Assembly (NCBI GenBank): GCA_029624765.1
Contig: JARSSO010000032.1
Coordinates: forward strand, 1-64,000
Reading direction: 5' to 3'
DNA from: Candidatus Contendibacter sp.
GTDB taxonomy: Bacteria > Pseudomonadota > Gammaproteobacteria > Competibacterales > Competibacteraceae
Length of the DNA: 64,000 nt
Part shown: in pieces, positions 7,962-17,887 of the stretch
How positions within the stretch are numbered: the stretch's first letter is position 1
Layout: each line of letters begins with the position of its first letter
The notes under the pieces: model-generated
The model's database searches: none
What the model saw: the letters and a program-made list of their open reading frames with translations, nothing else
What the model was told of the DNA's origin: nothing
Translations under genes and position numbers: made by a program

Positions 7962-8608
7962 ACGCCATCGCGCACGGCATGGGCGTCGCCGCCCTGATCC
8001 TGACGGGTTTCGCCGTGTTGGGTACCGGCCTGGTCGCCGTGACTTATACCGCCACCAGGGACATCATCGCCGAGACGCAACGCAAGGCGCTGGAAGCGAA
8101 TCTGAACCAACTGGTGCCGGCGGATCGTTACGACAACCGGATCACCGAGGATTTCATCGAAGTGACCGCGCCGGAGTGGCTGGGAACTGACCAGCCGGTG
8201 ACCGTCTATCGCGCCCGCAAGAACGGCCAACCGGTGGCGCTGTTCGCAACACCCCAGGCGCCGGACGGCTACAGCGGGCCAATCCAGTTGCTGATCGGCG
8301 TTTACGCCGATGGCACGCTGGCCGGCGCGCGGGTGCTGGCGCACAAGGAAACGCCGGGGCTGGGCGATGGCATCGAGGAAAGACGCTCGCCGTGGATCTT
8401 GGCCTTTGCCGGCAAGTCCCTGAACAATCCCGAACCGGAGCGCTGGAAGGTCAAAAAGGACGGCGGCGCGTTCGATCAATTCACCGGCGCCACCATTACC
8501 CCGCGCGCCGTGGTCAAGGCGACCCGCAAGTTTTTGGAGTACGTCCAGACCCATCAGGCCCAGTTGTTCGCCCCGGCGACGACACCCGCGAAGGAGCAAA
8601 AATCATGA
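7958..8608 (+). CDS. rnfG: Rnf complex flavoprotein subunit RnfG
   Basis: 216 residues. One N-terminal membrane helix (about 10-30) anchors a periplasmic FMN-binding domain. The covalent flavin motif is FTGATITP, with T179 as the predicted attachment site; HKETPGLGD is the other family hallmark. The ApbE-type transferase needed to load the flavin is not encoded nearby. The start and stop both overlap neighbouring genes through ATGA junctions, giving tight coupling in the operon. Confidence 0.96.
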   Translation: MNAIAHGMGVAALILTGFAVLGTGLVAVTYTATRDIIAETQRKALEANLNQLVPADRYDNRITEDFIEVTAPEWLGTDQPVTVYRARKNGQPVALFATPQAPDGYSGPIQLLIGVYADGTLAGARVLAHKETPGLGDGIEERRSPWILAFAGKSLNNPEPERWKVKKDGGAFDQFTGATITPRAVVKATRKFLEYVQTHQAQLFAPATTPAKEQKS

Positions 8609-9294
8609 GCGAAACCGGCACTCTGAAAATCCTCAAGGACGGCGTATGGACCCAGAACACCGGCTTCGTGGCGTTGCTGGGACTGTGTCCGCTGTTGGCG
8701 ACCTCGAATTCGGTGGTCAATGGCCTGGGGTTGGGTTTGGCGACCACGCTGGTGTTGTTGATGTGCAATGTCGCGGTTTCGCTGATCCGGCCCCTGGTGC
8801 GGCCGGAAGTGCGGATTCCCGTCTTCGTCCTGGTGATCGCCTGCGCGGTGACCGCCGTGGAACTGGCGATGCATGCCTTCTTGCCAGGACTTTACCAGGT
8901 GCTGGGCATCTTCATTCCGCTGATCGTGACCAATTGCTGCGTGATCGGCCGGGCCGAGGCGTTCGCGTTCAAGAATGGCGTGGTGAAATCGGCGGTGGAC
9001 GGCGTGGCCACCGGGCTGGGCTTTCTGCTGGCGCTGGTGTTGCTGGGCGCGATTCGGGAGATTCTGGGGCAGGGCACGCTGCTCGGTCAGGCCGATCTGC
9101 TGTTCGGCGAGTTCGGCCAGTACCTGACCCTGCGTCTGATCGACGATTATCGCGGTTTCCTGCTGGCCATCCTGCCGCCGGGGGCGTTCATCGGGCTGGG
9201 TTGTCTGATTGCCATCAAGAATGTGCTCGACGCCCGCGCCCGACGCCGCGCCGCCGCCAGGCCGGCGACGGTCTTGCGCGAGGTGGAAGCCTGA
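8605..9294 (+). CDS. rnfE: Rnf complex membrane subunit RnfE
   Basis: A 229-residue, six-helix membrane protein homologous to RnfA and NqrD. It contains LLGLCPLLATSN and VTNCCVIGRAEAFA, the cysteine-bearing inverted half-helices that with RnfA bind the membrane-embedded iron-sulfur cluster. AAGGAG at 8591-8596 sits 8 bases before the ATG. It is the last gene of the operon; no rnfH or nth follows, unlike in E. coli, and a terminator lies 26 bp downstream. Confidence 0.97.
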   Translation: MSETGTLKILKDGVWTQNTGFVALLGLCPLLATSNSVVNGLGLGLATTLVLLMCNVAVSLIRPLVRPEVRIPVFVLVIACAVTAVELAMHAFLPGLYQVLGIFIPLIVTNCCVIGRAEAFAFKNGVVKSAVDGVATGLGFLLALVLLGAIREILGQGTLLGQADLLFGEFGQYLTLRLIDDYRGFLLAILPPGAFIGLGCLIAIKNVLDARARRRAAARPATVLREVEA

Positions 9295-9320
9295 TCGCCG
9301 CCGTGGCCGGGTTCCGCTGA

Positions 9321-9347
9321 AAAGAGCCCCCAATCCGGGGGCTCTTT
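9321..9347. terminator. Bidirectional terminator between rnfE and maeB
   Basis: A perfect 11-bp stem (AAAGAGCCCCC 9321-9331 with GGGGGCTCTTT 9337-9347) and a 5-base loop between two convergent genes. The A/T-ended arms allow it to work on either strand. Confidence 0.85.
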
Positions 9348-9351
9348 GCTT

Positions 9352-11637
9352 TCAGACCAGCCAGGCTTTGCGCGCCGCGTGCTCCTGTGCGTCGACGGCG
9401 GCGATGGCGGTCATGTTGATGATGCGCCGCGCCGAGGCTGAACGGGTCAGGATATGGGCCGGCTTGGCCAGGCCGAGCGTAATCGGTCCCACCGACACGC
9501 TGTTGGTGACCTGCTTCAACAGATTGTGGGAAATGTTGGCGGCGTCGGCGTTCGGCATGATCAACAAATTGGCCGCGCCTTTCAGCCGCGAGTGCAGAAA
9601 GACCCGGTTGCGCAGCTCCTCGGACAGCGCGGCGTCGCCCCGCATCTCGCCGTCCACTTCCAAGTTCGGGGCGCGCTGGCGGAGGATTTGCAAGGCCTCG
9701 GCCATCTTGCGCGCCTGTCGCGATTTGTGCGACCCGAAGCTGGAGTGGGACAACAGAGCGATCTTGGGCGGGACGAACCGGCTCACTTCCTCCGCCGCCA
9801 GCAAGGTGATGTCGGCAATTTCCTCGGCGGTCGGGTCTGCGTTGATGTCGGTGTCGCAGAAGAACAGGGGGCCTTGCGAGGTGATCAGCATATTCATCGC
9901 CGCCGGGGTTTTGACTCCCTCGCGCAGGCCGATGATGTCCAGCACGTATTCCACATGATCGGGATAGCCGCCGATCATCCCGCACAGGAGGGCGTCGCCG
10001 TGGCCAAGACGCAGCAACAGCGCGCCGATCACCGTGGCGCGGGTGTTGACTCGAACCCGGGCCTTGTTGGGATCGACGCCATACCGTCCGCGCAGCCGAT
10101 GATATTCTTGCCAGCATTCCTCATAGTGCGGGTTGTTCTGCGGGTCGATCACCTCAAAGTCCCAATCGGGACGGATGCGCAGACCCAGTTCAGCGATGCG
10201 CTGCTCGATCCGCCCGCGTCGCCCGATCAGGATGGGTTTGGCAAGACCATCATCGATGACTCCCTGGATCGCCCACAGCATCCGTTCTTCCTCGGCCTGC
10301 GCGTAGATGACCCGCTTGGGTTCGGCCTTGGCGTGATTGAACACCGGACGCATGATCAGGCCGGACCGGTAAACCCGCTGGCTGAGTTGGACGCGATAGG
10401 CGGCGAAGTCCCGAATCGGCCGGGTGGCGACGCCGCTGTCCATCGCCGCCTTGGCGACCGCCAGCGGCAGGGTGAGCAGCAGGCGCGGTTCGAACGGTTT
10501 GGGGATCAGATATTCCGGTCCGAAGTTGATCGGCTGATCGCCGTAGGCGGCGGTTTCCTCCTGGGAATGCGGCTCGCGCGCCAGTTCGGCGAGGGCGCGC
10601 ACGCAGGCGAGTTGCATCTCCTGATTGATCGTGGTGGCGCCCACATCCAGCGCGCCCCGGAAGATGTAGGGGAAACAGAGGACGTTGTTGACCTGATTGG
10701 GATAGTCGGAACGACCGGTGGCGATGATAGCGTCGGGCCGCGCGGCCTTGGCCTCTTCTGGCATGATTTCGGGGACGGGATTGGCCAGCGCCAGAATCAA
10801 TGGCTGGTCGGCCATGGTTTTCACCATCTCGCCGGTCAGCACGCCCGCTTTGGACAAACCCAGGAACACGTCCGCGCCGACGATGGCCTCGGCCAGGGTG
10901 CGCGCCGGCGTATCGGCGGCATAGGCGGCTTTCTCCGGGTCGAGCGGGCCGCGTCCCTGGTAGATCACGCCCCGGCTGTCGCAGACGATGACGTTCTGGC
11001 GCGACAGCCCCAGACCGACCAGCAGATCGAGACAGGCGATGCCGGCCGCGCCGGCGCCGGATGTGACCAGCTTGACCTGACCGATGTTCTTGCCCACCAG
11101 GGATAGGGCATTGAGCACGGCGGCGGCGGTGATGATGGCGGTGCCGTGCTGGTCGTCGTGAAACACCGGAATCTTCATCCGCTCGCGTAGTTTGCGCTCG
11201 ATCTGGAAGCATTCCGGGGCCTTGATGTCCTCCAGGTTGATCCCGCCGAAACTGGGTTCCAGGCTGGCGATGATCTCCACCAACTTGTCGGGGTCGTGTT
11301 CGCTGACTTCGATGTCGAACACGTCAATGCCGGCGAATTTCTTGAACAGCACGCCCTTGCCTTCCATGACCGGTTTCGCCGCCAGCGGGCCGATGTCGCC
11401 CAGGCCGAGCACGGCGGTGCCGTTGGTGATGACCGCCACCAGGTTGCCGCGAGCGGTGACGGTGGAAACTTCGCCAGGGTCCGCAACGATTGCCTCGCAA
11501 GCGGCGGCCACGCCGGGGGAATAGGCTAGCGCCAGGTCGCGCTGGTTGGCGAGTGGCTTGGTCGGGGTAACTTCGATCTTGCCGTAGGGAGCCATGCGGT
11601 GGTAGCGCAGGGCGCGTTCGTTGAAATCGTCAGCCAT
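9352..11637 (-). CDS. maeB: NADP-dependent malic enzyme (MaeB type) with phosphotransacetylase-like domain
   Basis: A 761-residue, two-domain protein of the same length as E. coli MaeB (759). The N-terminal malic enzyme domain has [12 protein letters not shown], the metal/substrate region HDDQHGTA, and the dinucleotide motif SGAGAAGIA. From about residue 430 on, the sequence is the phosphate acetyl/butyryltransferase-like domain that in MaeB is regulatory (acetyl-CoA sensing). It converts malate to pyruvate with NADPH production. ATG 11637 begins [14 protein letters not shown], the usual family start; a longer frame upstream has no family sequence. It converges with rnfE across a strong terminator. 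Confidence 0.95.
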   Translation of the reverse strand: MADDFNERALRYHRMAPYGKIEVTPTKPLANQRDLALAYSPGVAAACEAIVADPGEVSTVTARGNLVAVITNGTAVLGLGDIGPLAAKPVMEGKGVLFKKFAGIDVFDIEVSEHDPDKLVEIIASLEPSFGGINLEDIKAPECFQIERKLRERMKIPVFHDDQHGTAIITAAAVLNALSLVGKNIGQVKLVTSGAGAAGIACLDLLVGLGLSRQNVIVCDSRGVIYQGRGPLDPEKAAYAADTPARTLAEAIVGADVFLGLSKAGVLTGEMVKTMADQPLILALANPVPEIMPEEAKAARPDAIIATGRSDYPNQVNNVLCFPYIFRGALDVGATTINQEMQLACVRALAELAREPHSQEETAAYGDQPINFGPEYLIPKPFEPRLLLTLPLAVAKAAMDSGVATRPIRDFAAYRVQLSQRVYRSGLIMRPVFNHAKAEPKRVIYAQAEEERMLWAIQGVIDDGLAKPILIGRRGRIEQRIAELGLRIRPDWDFEVIDPQNNPHYEECWQEYHRLRGRYGVDPNKARVRVNTRATVIGALLLRLGHGDALLCGMIGGYPDHVEYVLDIIGLREGVKTPAAMNMLITSQGPLFFCDTDINADPTAEEIADITLLAAEEVSRFVPPKIALLSHSSFGSHKSRQARKMAEALQILRQRAPNLEVDGEMRGDAALSEELRNRVFLHSRLKGAANLLIMPNADAANISHNLLKQVTNSVSVGPITLGLAKPAHILTRSASARRIINMTAIAAVDAQEHAARKAWLV

Positions 11638-11712
11638 GGTTCGATGGGTTCCTGGAAGGTGGTGGCAGGGCTGCCAGCGTGGTAGAAAAGCTAAGATTAG
11701 CGGAAAGCTTCG

Positions 11713-12048
11713 ATGGGAGTGCAATTCATGAGCGCGGCAAGCAGCGCGCCGGAATCCCGGCGGTTGGAGCAGTGGGAAGCGGAACTGGCGGAAATTCGCG
11801 CCGAGGTCGAGCGCGAGATGGAAAATCTGGTGACGGAGGACGACACGCCCGTGGACAACATTCTGTGGGAAAAACAACAACGATTGTTGACGGAACCGCT
11901 CTATGGGGCCTGGCCCGGCCCGGACCAGCGGGCGACGGAAGCCACGCACGAAGCGGACCAGGAACGCTAGCGGGCGGACCAGGAACGCCAGCGGGCGGAA
12001 CGGCTGGCGGCGCGGTTGCGGAAACTGGGCATCGATCCGGACGAGTAG
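11713..12048 (+). pseudogene. Uma2-family protein remnant with internal deletion and nonsense codon
   Basis: The frame opens with a Glu-rich coiled coil (EAELAEIRAEVEREMENLV) and a TEDDTPVDN...EKQQRLLTEPLYGAW block that I associate with the N-terminal part of Uma2-domain proteins. It then jumps directly to the charged C-terminal tail (ADQERQRAERLAARLRKLGIDPDE). The whole nuclease-like core between these parts is missing. A TAG at 11968-11970 interrupts the tail, at a point where the local repeat suggests CAG. Translation may yield an 85-residue peptide (80 if the ATG at 11728 is used) of no expected activity. The family assignment is from memory of typical sequences and should be treated as probable. 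Confidence 0.55.
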
Positions 12049-12109
12049 TCCTGGTGGTGGTGGGGGATTTGCCGCCCGCCTCCTGGGAATGCGGTAAAAT
12101 GGCTGTGTC

Positions 12110-12127
12110 CGGGCGCGGCCGCGCCCG
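12110..12127. repeat. 18-bp perfect GC palindrome upstream of fumA
   Basis: CGGGCGCGGCCGCGCCCG reads identically on both strands and ends 23 bases before the fumA start. It may be an operator or an mRNA hairpin in the leader; there is no T-run. A TAAAAT (12095-12100) just upstream resembles a -10 box. Confidence 0.45.
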
Positions 12128-12150
12128 ATTCCTCGCTAGTGGGAGATATC

Positions 12151-13665
12151 ATGACCACCATCCGCCAAGAAGATTTCATCCAAAGTATCGCCGACGCCTT
12201 CCAGTACATCAGCTATTACCATCCCGTCGATTACATCAAGGCGCTGGCCCAAGCCTACGAGCGGGAGGAGAGTCCGGCCGCCAAGGACGCTATCGCGCAA
12301 ATTCTGATCAATTCCCGCATGTGCGCCGAGGGCCATCGCCCGATCTGTCAGGATACCGGCATCGCTCTGGTGTTCCTAAAGGTCGGCATGGACGTGCGCT
12401 GGGATGCCAAGCTGTCGGTGCAGGAGATGGTCGACGAAGGCGTGCGCCGCGCCTATCTCAACCCGGACAACAAGCTGCGCGCCTCGGTATTGCACGATCC
12501 GGCCGGCGCTCGTAAGAACAGCAAGGACAATACCCCGGCCGTGGTTCATTACGAAATCGTTCCTGGCCACCATGTCGAAGTGATCTGCGCGGCCAAGGGC
12601 GGCGGTTCCGAGGCCAAGTCCAAGTTCGCGATGCTCAACCCGTCCGACGATCTGGTGGACTGGGTGCTGAAGACCGTACCGCAGATGGGCGCCGGGTGGT
12701 GTCCGCCCGGCATTCTCGGCATCGGCATCGGCGGCACGCCGGAAAAGGCCTTCATGCTGGCCAAGGAATCGCTGATGGCGCCGGTCGATATTCAGGAACT
12801 GATTGCCCGTGGTCCCAAGAATCGCGCCGAGGAACTGCGCATCGAGCTGTACGAAAAAATCAACGCGCTCGGCATCGGCGCGCAGGGTCTCGGCGGTCTG
12901 ACCACCGTGCTGGATGTGAAGGTGCTCGACTATCCGACCCACGCCGCCAATCTACCCATCGCGATGGTGCCGAACTGCGCCGCGACCCGTCACGCCCATT
13001 TCCACCTGGACGGCAGCGGTCCGGCCAAGCTGGAGCCACCGAGCCTGGACGACTGGCCGAAGCTGACCTATGCGCCGACCAACGCCCGCCGGGTCGATTT
13101 GGCCACCGTCACGCGCGAGGAGGTGGCGACCTGGAAGACCGGCGAGGTGCTGCTGCTCAACGGCAAGATGCTGACCGGCCGCGACGCCGCCCACAAGCGC
13201 ATGACCGACCTGTTGAGCGCGGGCCGGAAACTGCCGGTCGATTTCACCAATCGCTTCATCTACTACGTCGGCCCGGTCGATCCGGTGCGCGACGAGGTGG
13301 TCGGTCCCGCTGGCCCCACCACCGCGACCCGCATGGACAAGTTCACCCGCCAGATGCTCGAGCAAACCGGCCTGCTGGGCATGATCGGCAAATCCGAGCG
13401 CGGCCAGATCGCCATCGACGCGATCAAGGACAATCGGGCGGTGTATCTGATGGCGGTCGGCGGCGCGGCCTACCTGGTTTCCAAAGCCATCAAGGCCGCC
13501 AAGGTGCTGGCGTTCGAAGATCTTGGCATGGAGGCGATTTACGAATTCGAGGTCAAGGATATGCCGGTGACGGTGGCGGTCGATTCCAAGGGTTCCAGCG
13601 TCCACAAGACCGGACCGAAGGAATGGCAGGCGAGGATTGGGAAGATTCCGGTGGTGGAGGCGTAA
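12151..13665 (+). CDS. fumA: Fumarate hydratase class I (iron-sulfur)
   Basis: A 504-residue fused α+β class I fumarase that interconverts fumarate and malate in the TCA cycle. The three cysteines expected to ligate the 4Fe-4S cluster are visible: C66 in PICQDTG, one in GAGWCPPG, and one in MVPNCAATRH. The C-terminal β domain (YVGPVDPVRDEVVGPAGPTT) carries the catalytic region. It is slightly shorter than E. coli FumA (548). ATG 12151 is favoured over GTG 12139 because GGGAGA (12140-12145) is correctly spaced for it. Being oxygen-sensitive, it may be paired with a class II FumC elsewhere. Confidence 0.96.
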   Translation: MTTIRQEDFIQSIADAFQYISYYHPVDYIKALAQAYEREESPAAKDAIAQILINSRMCAEGHRPICQDTGIALVFLKVGMDVRWDAKLSVQEMVDEGVRRAYLNPDNKLRASVLHDPAGARKNSKDNTPAVVHYEIVPGHHVEVICAAKGGGSEAKSKFAMLNPSDDLVDWVLKTVPQMGAGWCPPGILGIGIGGTPEKAFMLAKESLMAPVDIQELIARGPKNRAEELRIELYEKINALGIGAQGLGGLTTVLDVKVLDYPTHAANLPIAMVPNCAATRHAHFHLDGSGPAKLEPPSLDDWPKLTYAPTNARRVDLATVTREEVATWKTGEVLLLNGKMLTGRDAAHKRMTDLLSAGRKLPVDFTNRFIYYVGPVDPVRDEVVGPAGPTTATRMDKFTRQMLEQTGLLGMIGKSERGQIAIDAIKDNRAVYLMAVGGAAYLVSKAIKAAKVLAFEDLGMEAIYEFEVKDMPVTVAVDSKGSSVHKTGPKEWQARIGKIPVVEA

Positions 13666-13751
13666 ATCAATAGTAACCGTTCAGGCTCCCCCCGGTTTGC
13701 CCTGTTTTGCGGGGTGTTGGCGGAGGGAGTTTCGGCGGTTGCGTCCCGACG

Positions 13752-13777
13752 ATAAAAAACCCTCGCTTGGAGGGTTT
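13752..13777 (-). terminator. Terminator downstream of tRNA-Ser
   Basis: Read on the minus strand, an 8-bp stem (13777-13770 with 13764-13757) leads into a T-rich run covering 13759-13754. It is placed 34 bp after the tRNA-Ser gene and may also help stop fumA transcripts from the other side. Confidence 0.75.
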
Positions 13778-13810
13778 CGGTTCCCGTGACGCAGGTCACG
13801 GAAAATGATA

Positions 13811-13900
13811 TGGCGGAGAGAGAGGGATTCGAACCCTCGTTAGAGTTACCCCTAAACAGCATTTCCAGTGCTGCGCCTTCGACCGCTCGGCCATCTCTCC
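13811..13900 (-). tRNA. tRNA-Ser (GGA)
   Basis: A 90-nt class II tRNA with a long variable arm and encoded CCA (TGG at 13811-13813 on the plus strand). The acceptor stem GGAGAGA pairs with TCTCTCC. The anticodon loop CTGGAAA between AGCA and TGCT gives anticodon GGA, reading UCC/UCU serine codons. It lies between fumA and pnp. Confidence 0.95.
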
Positions 13901-13989
13901 AGGGTGTCGCTCCGCTCCACGCAGCGGGGTGGATAAGGCTATCCGAAGCGACCCCCCAAGGCAAGCCGCCCGTCAGCCCTTTCAAAAAC

Positions 13990-16071
13990 TCAATTCAGAC
14001 CCTTCATGGTCAAGCGGATCCGGCCCTGCTTGTCGATTTCCATCACCCGAACCTTGACCACGTCGCCGACCGCCAGCTTGTCGCTGACGTTCTGCACCCG
14101 CTCCTCGCAAATCTGCGAGATATGCACCATGCCATCGCGGCCCGGCAGAATCGCCACGAACGCGCCGAAGTCCATGATCCGAACCACCTTGCCCTCGTAA
14201 ACCTGGCCCGCTTCCACGTCGGCGGTAATCTGCTCGATGCGGCGGCGGGCCTCGTCGCCGGCGGCCTTGTCCACGGCGGCGATCTTCACCACGCCGTCAT
14301 CGGTGATATCAATCGTGGCGCCGGTTTCCTCGGTGATGGCGCGGATGGTGACGCCGCCCTTGCCGATCACGTCGCGGATCTTTTCCGGGTTGATGCGCAG
14401 GGTCGTGTAGCGCGGTGCGTATTCGGATAATTCCTGGCGCGGCCTGGCGATGGCCTGACTCATCTTGCCGAGAATGTGCAGTCGCCCCTCGCGGGCCTGG
14501 GCCAGCGCCTTCTCCATGATTTCACGGGTGATGCCGTCGATCTTGATGTCCATTTGCAGGGCGGTGACCCCATCGGTGGTGCCGGCCACCTTGAAATCCA
14601 TGTCGCCCAGATGGTCCTCGTCGCCGATGATGTCGGTCAGCACCGCGAAGCGGTCGCCTTCCTTGATCAGGCCCATGGCAATGCCGGCCACCGGCGCCTT
14701 GATCGGCACGCCAGCGTCCATCAGCGCCAGGCTGGCGCCGCAGACCGACGCCATCGAACTGGAGCCGTTGGATTCGGTGATTTCCGACACCACCCGGATC
14801 GTGTACGGAAACTGGCCGGGCTTGGGAATCATCGCCTGCACGCCGCGCTTGGCCAGGCGACCATGACCGATCTCTCGACGCTTGGGGCTGCCGACCTGAC
14901 CGATTTCGCCGACCGAATAGGGCGGAAAGTTGTAGTGCAGCAGGAAGGGCTGACGATACTCGCCCTCGATGGCGTCGATGATCTGGGCGTCCCGGTCGGT
15001 GCCGAGCGTCGTGACCACCAGCGCCTGGGTTTCGCCCCGGGTGAACAACGCCGAACCATGGGTGCGCGGCAACACGCCGACTCGGACGGTGATCGGCCGC
15101 ACGGTGCCGGTGTCGCGGCCATCGATGCGCGGCTGGCCCGACAGAATGCGTCCGCGGACGATTTCGCTTTCCAGCGCCGTAAACGCGCTTTCAATCGCCT
15201 GCGTGGTCCAGCGTTCCGGTTCCTGGGCCAGCAGTTGCGCGATCAGTTGGTTGCGAACCTCGCTGACCCGTTGCTGGCGGGTCAGCTTTTCAGCGATCTG
15301 GTACGCCTCGGTCAAAGTGTGCTCGGCCGCGGCGCGGGCCGCCTTGGCCAACATCGCATCGCCGGCCGGCGGCTGCCAGTTCCACGGCTGGACGCCCGCC
15401 TCGGCCGCCAGGTTGTTAATGGCGCGAATGGCCACCTGCATCTGCTCGTGGCCGAACACCACCGCGCCGAGCATCACCTCTTCGGGCAACTCCTGCGCCT
15501 CGGACTCCACCATCAACACCGCTCGCTCGGTGCCGGCCACCACCAGATCGAGCTGGGAGGTTTTTAACTCCTTGCGGGTTGGATTCAGCAGGTATTGGCC
15601 GTTGTGGTAACCGACCCGAGCCGCGCCGATCGGGCCATTGAACGGCACGCCGGACAGCGCCACCGCCGCCGAGGCGCCCAGCATCGCCGGAATTTCCGGG
15701 TCCACCTGATTGTTCAATGACAGCACGGTGGCGATGATCTGCAACTCGTGGGTGAAGCCGTCGGGAAACAAGGGGCGCAGCGGCCGGTCGATCAGCCGGG
15801 CGGTCAGGGTTTCGCTTTCGGATGGACGTCCCTCGCGCCGGAAAAATCCCCCGGGAATACGGCCGGCCGCATAACTGCGTTCCTGATAATCGACCCGCAT
15901 GGGTAGAAAATCCCGGCCTTCCTCGGTTTCCCGCGCGGCGACCAAGGTCACCAGCACCACGGTGTCGGCCATGTTGACCACCACCGCCCCGCTGGCCTGC
16001 CGGGCAATTTCGCCCGTCTCCAGTGTCACGGCATGTTGGCCGTACTGAAATGTTTTTTTGATGGGCGTCAC
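13990..16071 (-). CDS. pnp: Polyribonucleotide nucleotidyltransferase (PNPase)
   Basis: A 693-residue phosphorolytic 3'-5' exoribonuclease. It has two RNase PH-like halves; the second contains the catalytic stretch [18 protein letters not shown] domain ([20 protein letters not shown]) and a C-terminal S1 domain ([21 protein letters not shown]) follow. GTG 16071 is chosen because the protein then begins with the family-typical [10 protein letters not shown] and an AGGA lies about 8 bases upstream. It follows rpsO by only 37 bp, leaving no room for the long RNase III-processed leader that controls E. coli pnp. Last gene of the leftward operon. Confidence 0.97.
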   Translation of the reverse strand: MTPIKKTFQYGQHAVTLETGEIARQASGAVVVNMADTVVLVTLVAARETEEGRDFLPMRVDYQERSYAAGRIPGGFFRREGRPSESETLTARLIDRPLRPLFPDGFTHELQIIATVLSLNNQVDPEIPAMLGASAAVALSGVPFNGPIGAARVGYHNGQYLLNPTRKELKTSQLDLVVAGTERAVLMVESEAQELPEEVMLGAVVFGHEQMQVAIRAINNLAAEAGVQPWNWQPPAGDAMLAKAARAAAEHTLTEAYQIAEKLTRQQRVSEVRNQLIAQLLAQEPERWTTQAIESAFTALESEIVRGRILSGQPRIDGRDTGTVRPITVRVGVLPRTHGSALFTRGETQALVVTTLGTDRDAQIIDAIEGEYRQPFLLHYNFPPYSVGEIGQVGSPKRREIGHGRLAKRGVQAMIPKPGQFPYTIRVVSEITESNGSSSMASVCGASLALMDAGVPIKAPVAGIAMGLIKEGDRFAVLTDIIGDEDHLGDMDFKVAGTTDGVTALQMDIKIDGITREIMEKALAQAREGRLHILGKMSQAIARPRQELSEYAPRYTTLRINPEKIRDVIGKGGVTIRAITEETGATIDITDDGVVKIAAVDKAAGDEARRRIEQITADVEAGQVYEGKVVRIMDFGAFVAILPGRDGMVHISQICEERVQNVSDKLAVGDVVKVRVMEIDKQGRIRLTMKGLN

Positions 16072-16108
16072 GAAAGCGTCCTGTGCGTTGAAAGAGCGAT
16101 GGAAAACC

Positions 16109-16378
16109 TCAGCGGCGCAGGCCAAGGCGGCTGATCAGTCCCTGATAGCGTTGCAGATCCTTTGCCTTCAGGTAGTCCAGCAACTTGCGGCGCTGGTTGA
16201 CCATCTTCAGCAACCCGCGCCGGGAATGATGATCCTTCTTGTGCTCGCCAAAGTGCGGCTGCAAGCCGTTGATACGATTCGTCAGTAGCGCGACCTGGAC
16301 TTCCGGCGAGCCGGTATCGGCGGGATCGCGCTGATAATCCCGCACGATCTGAGACTTTTGTTCGGTGTTAAGAGGCAT
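16109..16378 (-). CDS. rpsO: 30S ribosomal protein S15
   Basis: 89 residues, exactly the usual length. [31 protein letters not shown] and [20 protein letters not shown] are the S15 signature segments that bind 16S rRNA helices 20-22 (longest run cited in two parts: the first covers residues 3-33). GGAG sits 6 bases before the ATG. The gene is followed closely by pnp, the classic gammaproteobacterial arrangement. The 156 bp separating it from truB probably contains its own promoter (an AT-rich TTAATATTTT lies there). Confidence 0.97.
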   Translation of the reverse strand: MPLNTEQKSQIVRDYQRDPADTGSPEVQVALLTNRINGLQPHFGEHKKDHHSRRGLLKMVNQRRKLLDYLKAKDLQRYQGLISRLGLRR

Positions 16379-16534
16379 GAAAAACTCCAGTTCGAATGCA
16401 ATCAGTCAAGCAAGCTTAATCGAAAATATTAACCCTGGCGGCAACAATCAACAAGCAAACCCCCAGACGCAACGGCTTGGCGGAACGGTCGGGGCGGCGC
16501 GGCGTAACCGCAAGCCCTCATGAAACCAGCGAAA

Positions 16535-17455
16535 TCACGGCTCGACGGCTTGGAGTAACAGTCGGCGTGGCGCGACTCGGCCATCGTCGAGAATCTCGCC
16601 GATGCCGAGAAACCGTTCCTCGCCGTCGTACAACCGCACCTGGCCATGGGTCGGAGCGCGCGGGACCAAAACCGGCTGGCCCTGGCGCAGGTAAAAAGCG
16701 GCATCGCCGCCCACCCGCACCACCGGCCAGTCCGGCAGCGCGCTGTCCGCTGGCAACAATACTTCATCCAGTGCCTCCAGACTCCGCTCCGCCCGCTCGC
16801 GCAACGTTTCCAGCGTCACCATCCGCGCGGCGTCGTAGGGTTCCACCGCGATGCGGCGCAACGCGGTGACGTGCGCGCCGCAACCCAGCGCTTCGCCAAG
16901 ATCGGCGGCCAAGGTCCGCACATAGGTCCCCTTGGAACAGCGTAACTCGCATTCCAGTTCCTCGCCTTCCAGCCGCAGTAACCGCAGGTCGTGAATGGTC
17001 ACCTCGCGCGGGGCGCGCTCAACCTCGATGCCCTTGCGCGCCAGTTTGTACAGCGGCTGACCGTCGCGCTTGAGCGCCGAGTACATCGGCGGCGTCTGCC
17101 GGATCGCGCCGGTGAAGCGCCGCAGCGCGATCTTTACCTGCTCCCGGTTCAGTGGTCCGACCGGCCGGGTGACGAGAATCTCGCCTTCGGCGTCGCCAGT
17201 GGCGGTGACGACACCCAGCCGACAGGTGAAGCGGTACGCCTTGTCGGCGTTCAGCAACAAACCCGACAGCTTGGTGGCCTCGCCCAGACAGAGCGGCAAC
17301 AAGCCGCTGGCCAGCGGATCGAGGCTCCCGGTGTGGCCGGCCTTTCGCGCCCGGTACAATCGCTTGACCGTTTGCAGGGCGGCGTTGGAAGTCCAGCCAA
17401 CCGGCTTGTCCAGTAACAATACGCCGCTCACCGAGCGGCGGCCTGGCGCCGTCAC
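16535..17455 (-). CDS. truB: tRNA pseudouridine-55 synthase TruB
   Basis: A 306-residue pseudouridine synthase that modifies U55 in the T loop of most tRNAs. It begins with SGVLLLDKPVGWTSN and contains the catalytic aspartate D46 in HTGSLDPLASG. The C-terminal PUA-like region (PVLVPRAPTHGQVRLYDGEE) is present. Length matches E. coli TruB (314). It overlaps the end of rbfA by 4 bp (ATGA), so the two are translationally coupled within the nusA-infB operon. Confidence 0.97.
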   Translation of the reverse strand: MTAPGRRSVSGVLLLDKPVGWTSNAALQTVKRLYRARKAGHTGSLDPLASGLLPLCLGEATKLSGLLLNADKAYRFTCRLGVVTATGDAEGEILVTRPVGPLNREQVKIALRRFTGAIRQTPPMYSALKRDGQPLYKLARKGIEVERAPREVTIHDLRLLRLEGEELECELRCSKGTYVRTLAADLGEALGCGAHVTALRRIAVEPYDAARMVTLETLRERAERSLEALDEVLLPADSALPDWPVVRVGGDAAFYLRQGQPVLVPRAPTHGQVRLYDGEERFLGIGEILDDGRVAPRRLLLQAVEP

Positions 17456-17865
17456 ACGCTGTCCTCCGGCCCCGTCCCGGCCGGCGGTGGATCTTCCTCG
17501 CGGTGCCGTTCAGCGTCGGCGGCCACCGCCGCGTCGATCAGCGCCGACAACCGGGCGCCGCGCTCCACAGTCTCATCGTAGTGAAATTCCAGCTTCGGCA
17601 CGGTGCGGGTGCGCAACCGCCGCCCCAATCCCCGGCGCAGCAACGGCGCGGCTCGATTGAGTTCGGCCACCAGTTCGGCGCGTTCGGCCGGATCACACAC
17701 GGCGGTGACGTAAATCCGCGCATGCGCCAGATCGCGGCTGACCTCGACGCTGGTGGTGGACACCAGGGTCAGGCGCGGGTCGCGCAATTCGGCGCGGATC
17801 AACTCCGCCAGATCGCGGCGAATTTGTTCGCCGATCCGGCGGGGGCGTGGGGCGCCATGGGTCAT
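17452..17865 (-). CDS. rbfA: 30S ribosome-binding factor RbfA
   Basis: 137 residues with the KH-type fold of RbfA, which helps mature the 5' end of 16S rRNA. Family segments include RRIGEQIRRDLAELI, LVSTTSVEVSRDLAHARIYV and the helix LLRRGLGRRL. A charged extension of about 15 residues, rich in Glu and Pro, ends the protein. It lies 22 bp after infB and overlaps truB by 4 bp. Confidence 0.96.
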   Translation of the reverse strand: MTHGAPRPRRIGEQIRRDLAELIRAELRDPRLTLVSTTSVEVSRDLAHARIYVTAVCDPAERAELVAELNRAAPLLRRGLGRRLRTRTVPKLEFHYDETVERGARLSALIDAAVAADAERHREEDPPPAGTGPEDSV

Positions 17866-17887
17866 CGTCAGCTCCGCTCCATCCGCG

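Noticed and set aside
12110..12127. GC palindrome upstream of fumA as a terminator for the Uma2 remnant
   Set aside because: No T-run follows the palindrome on either strand.
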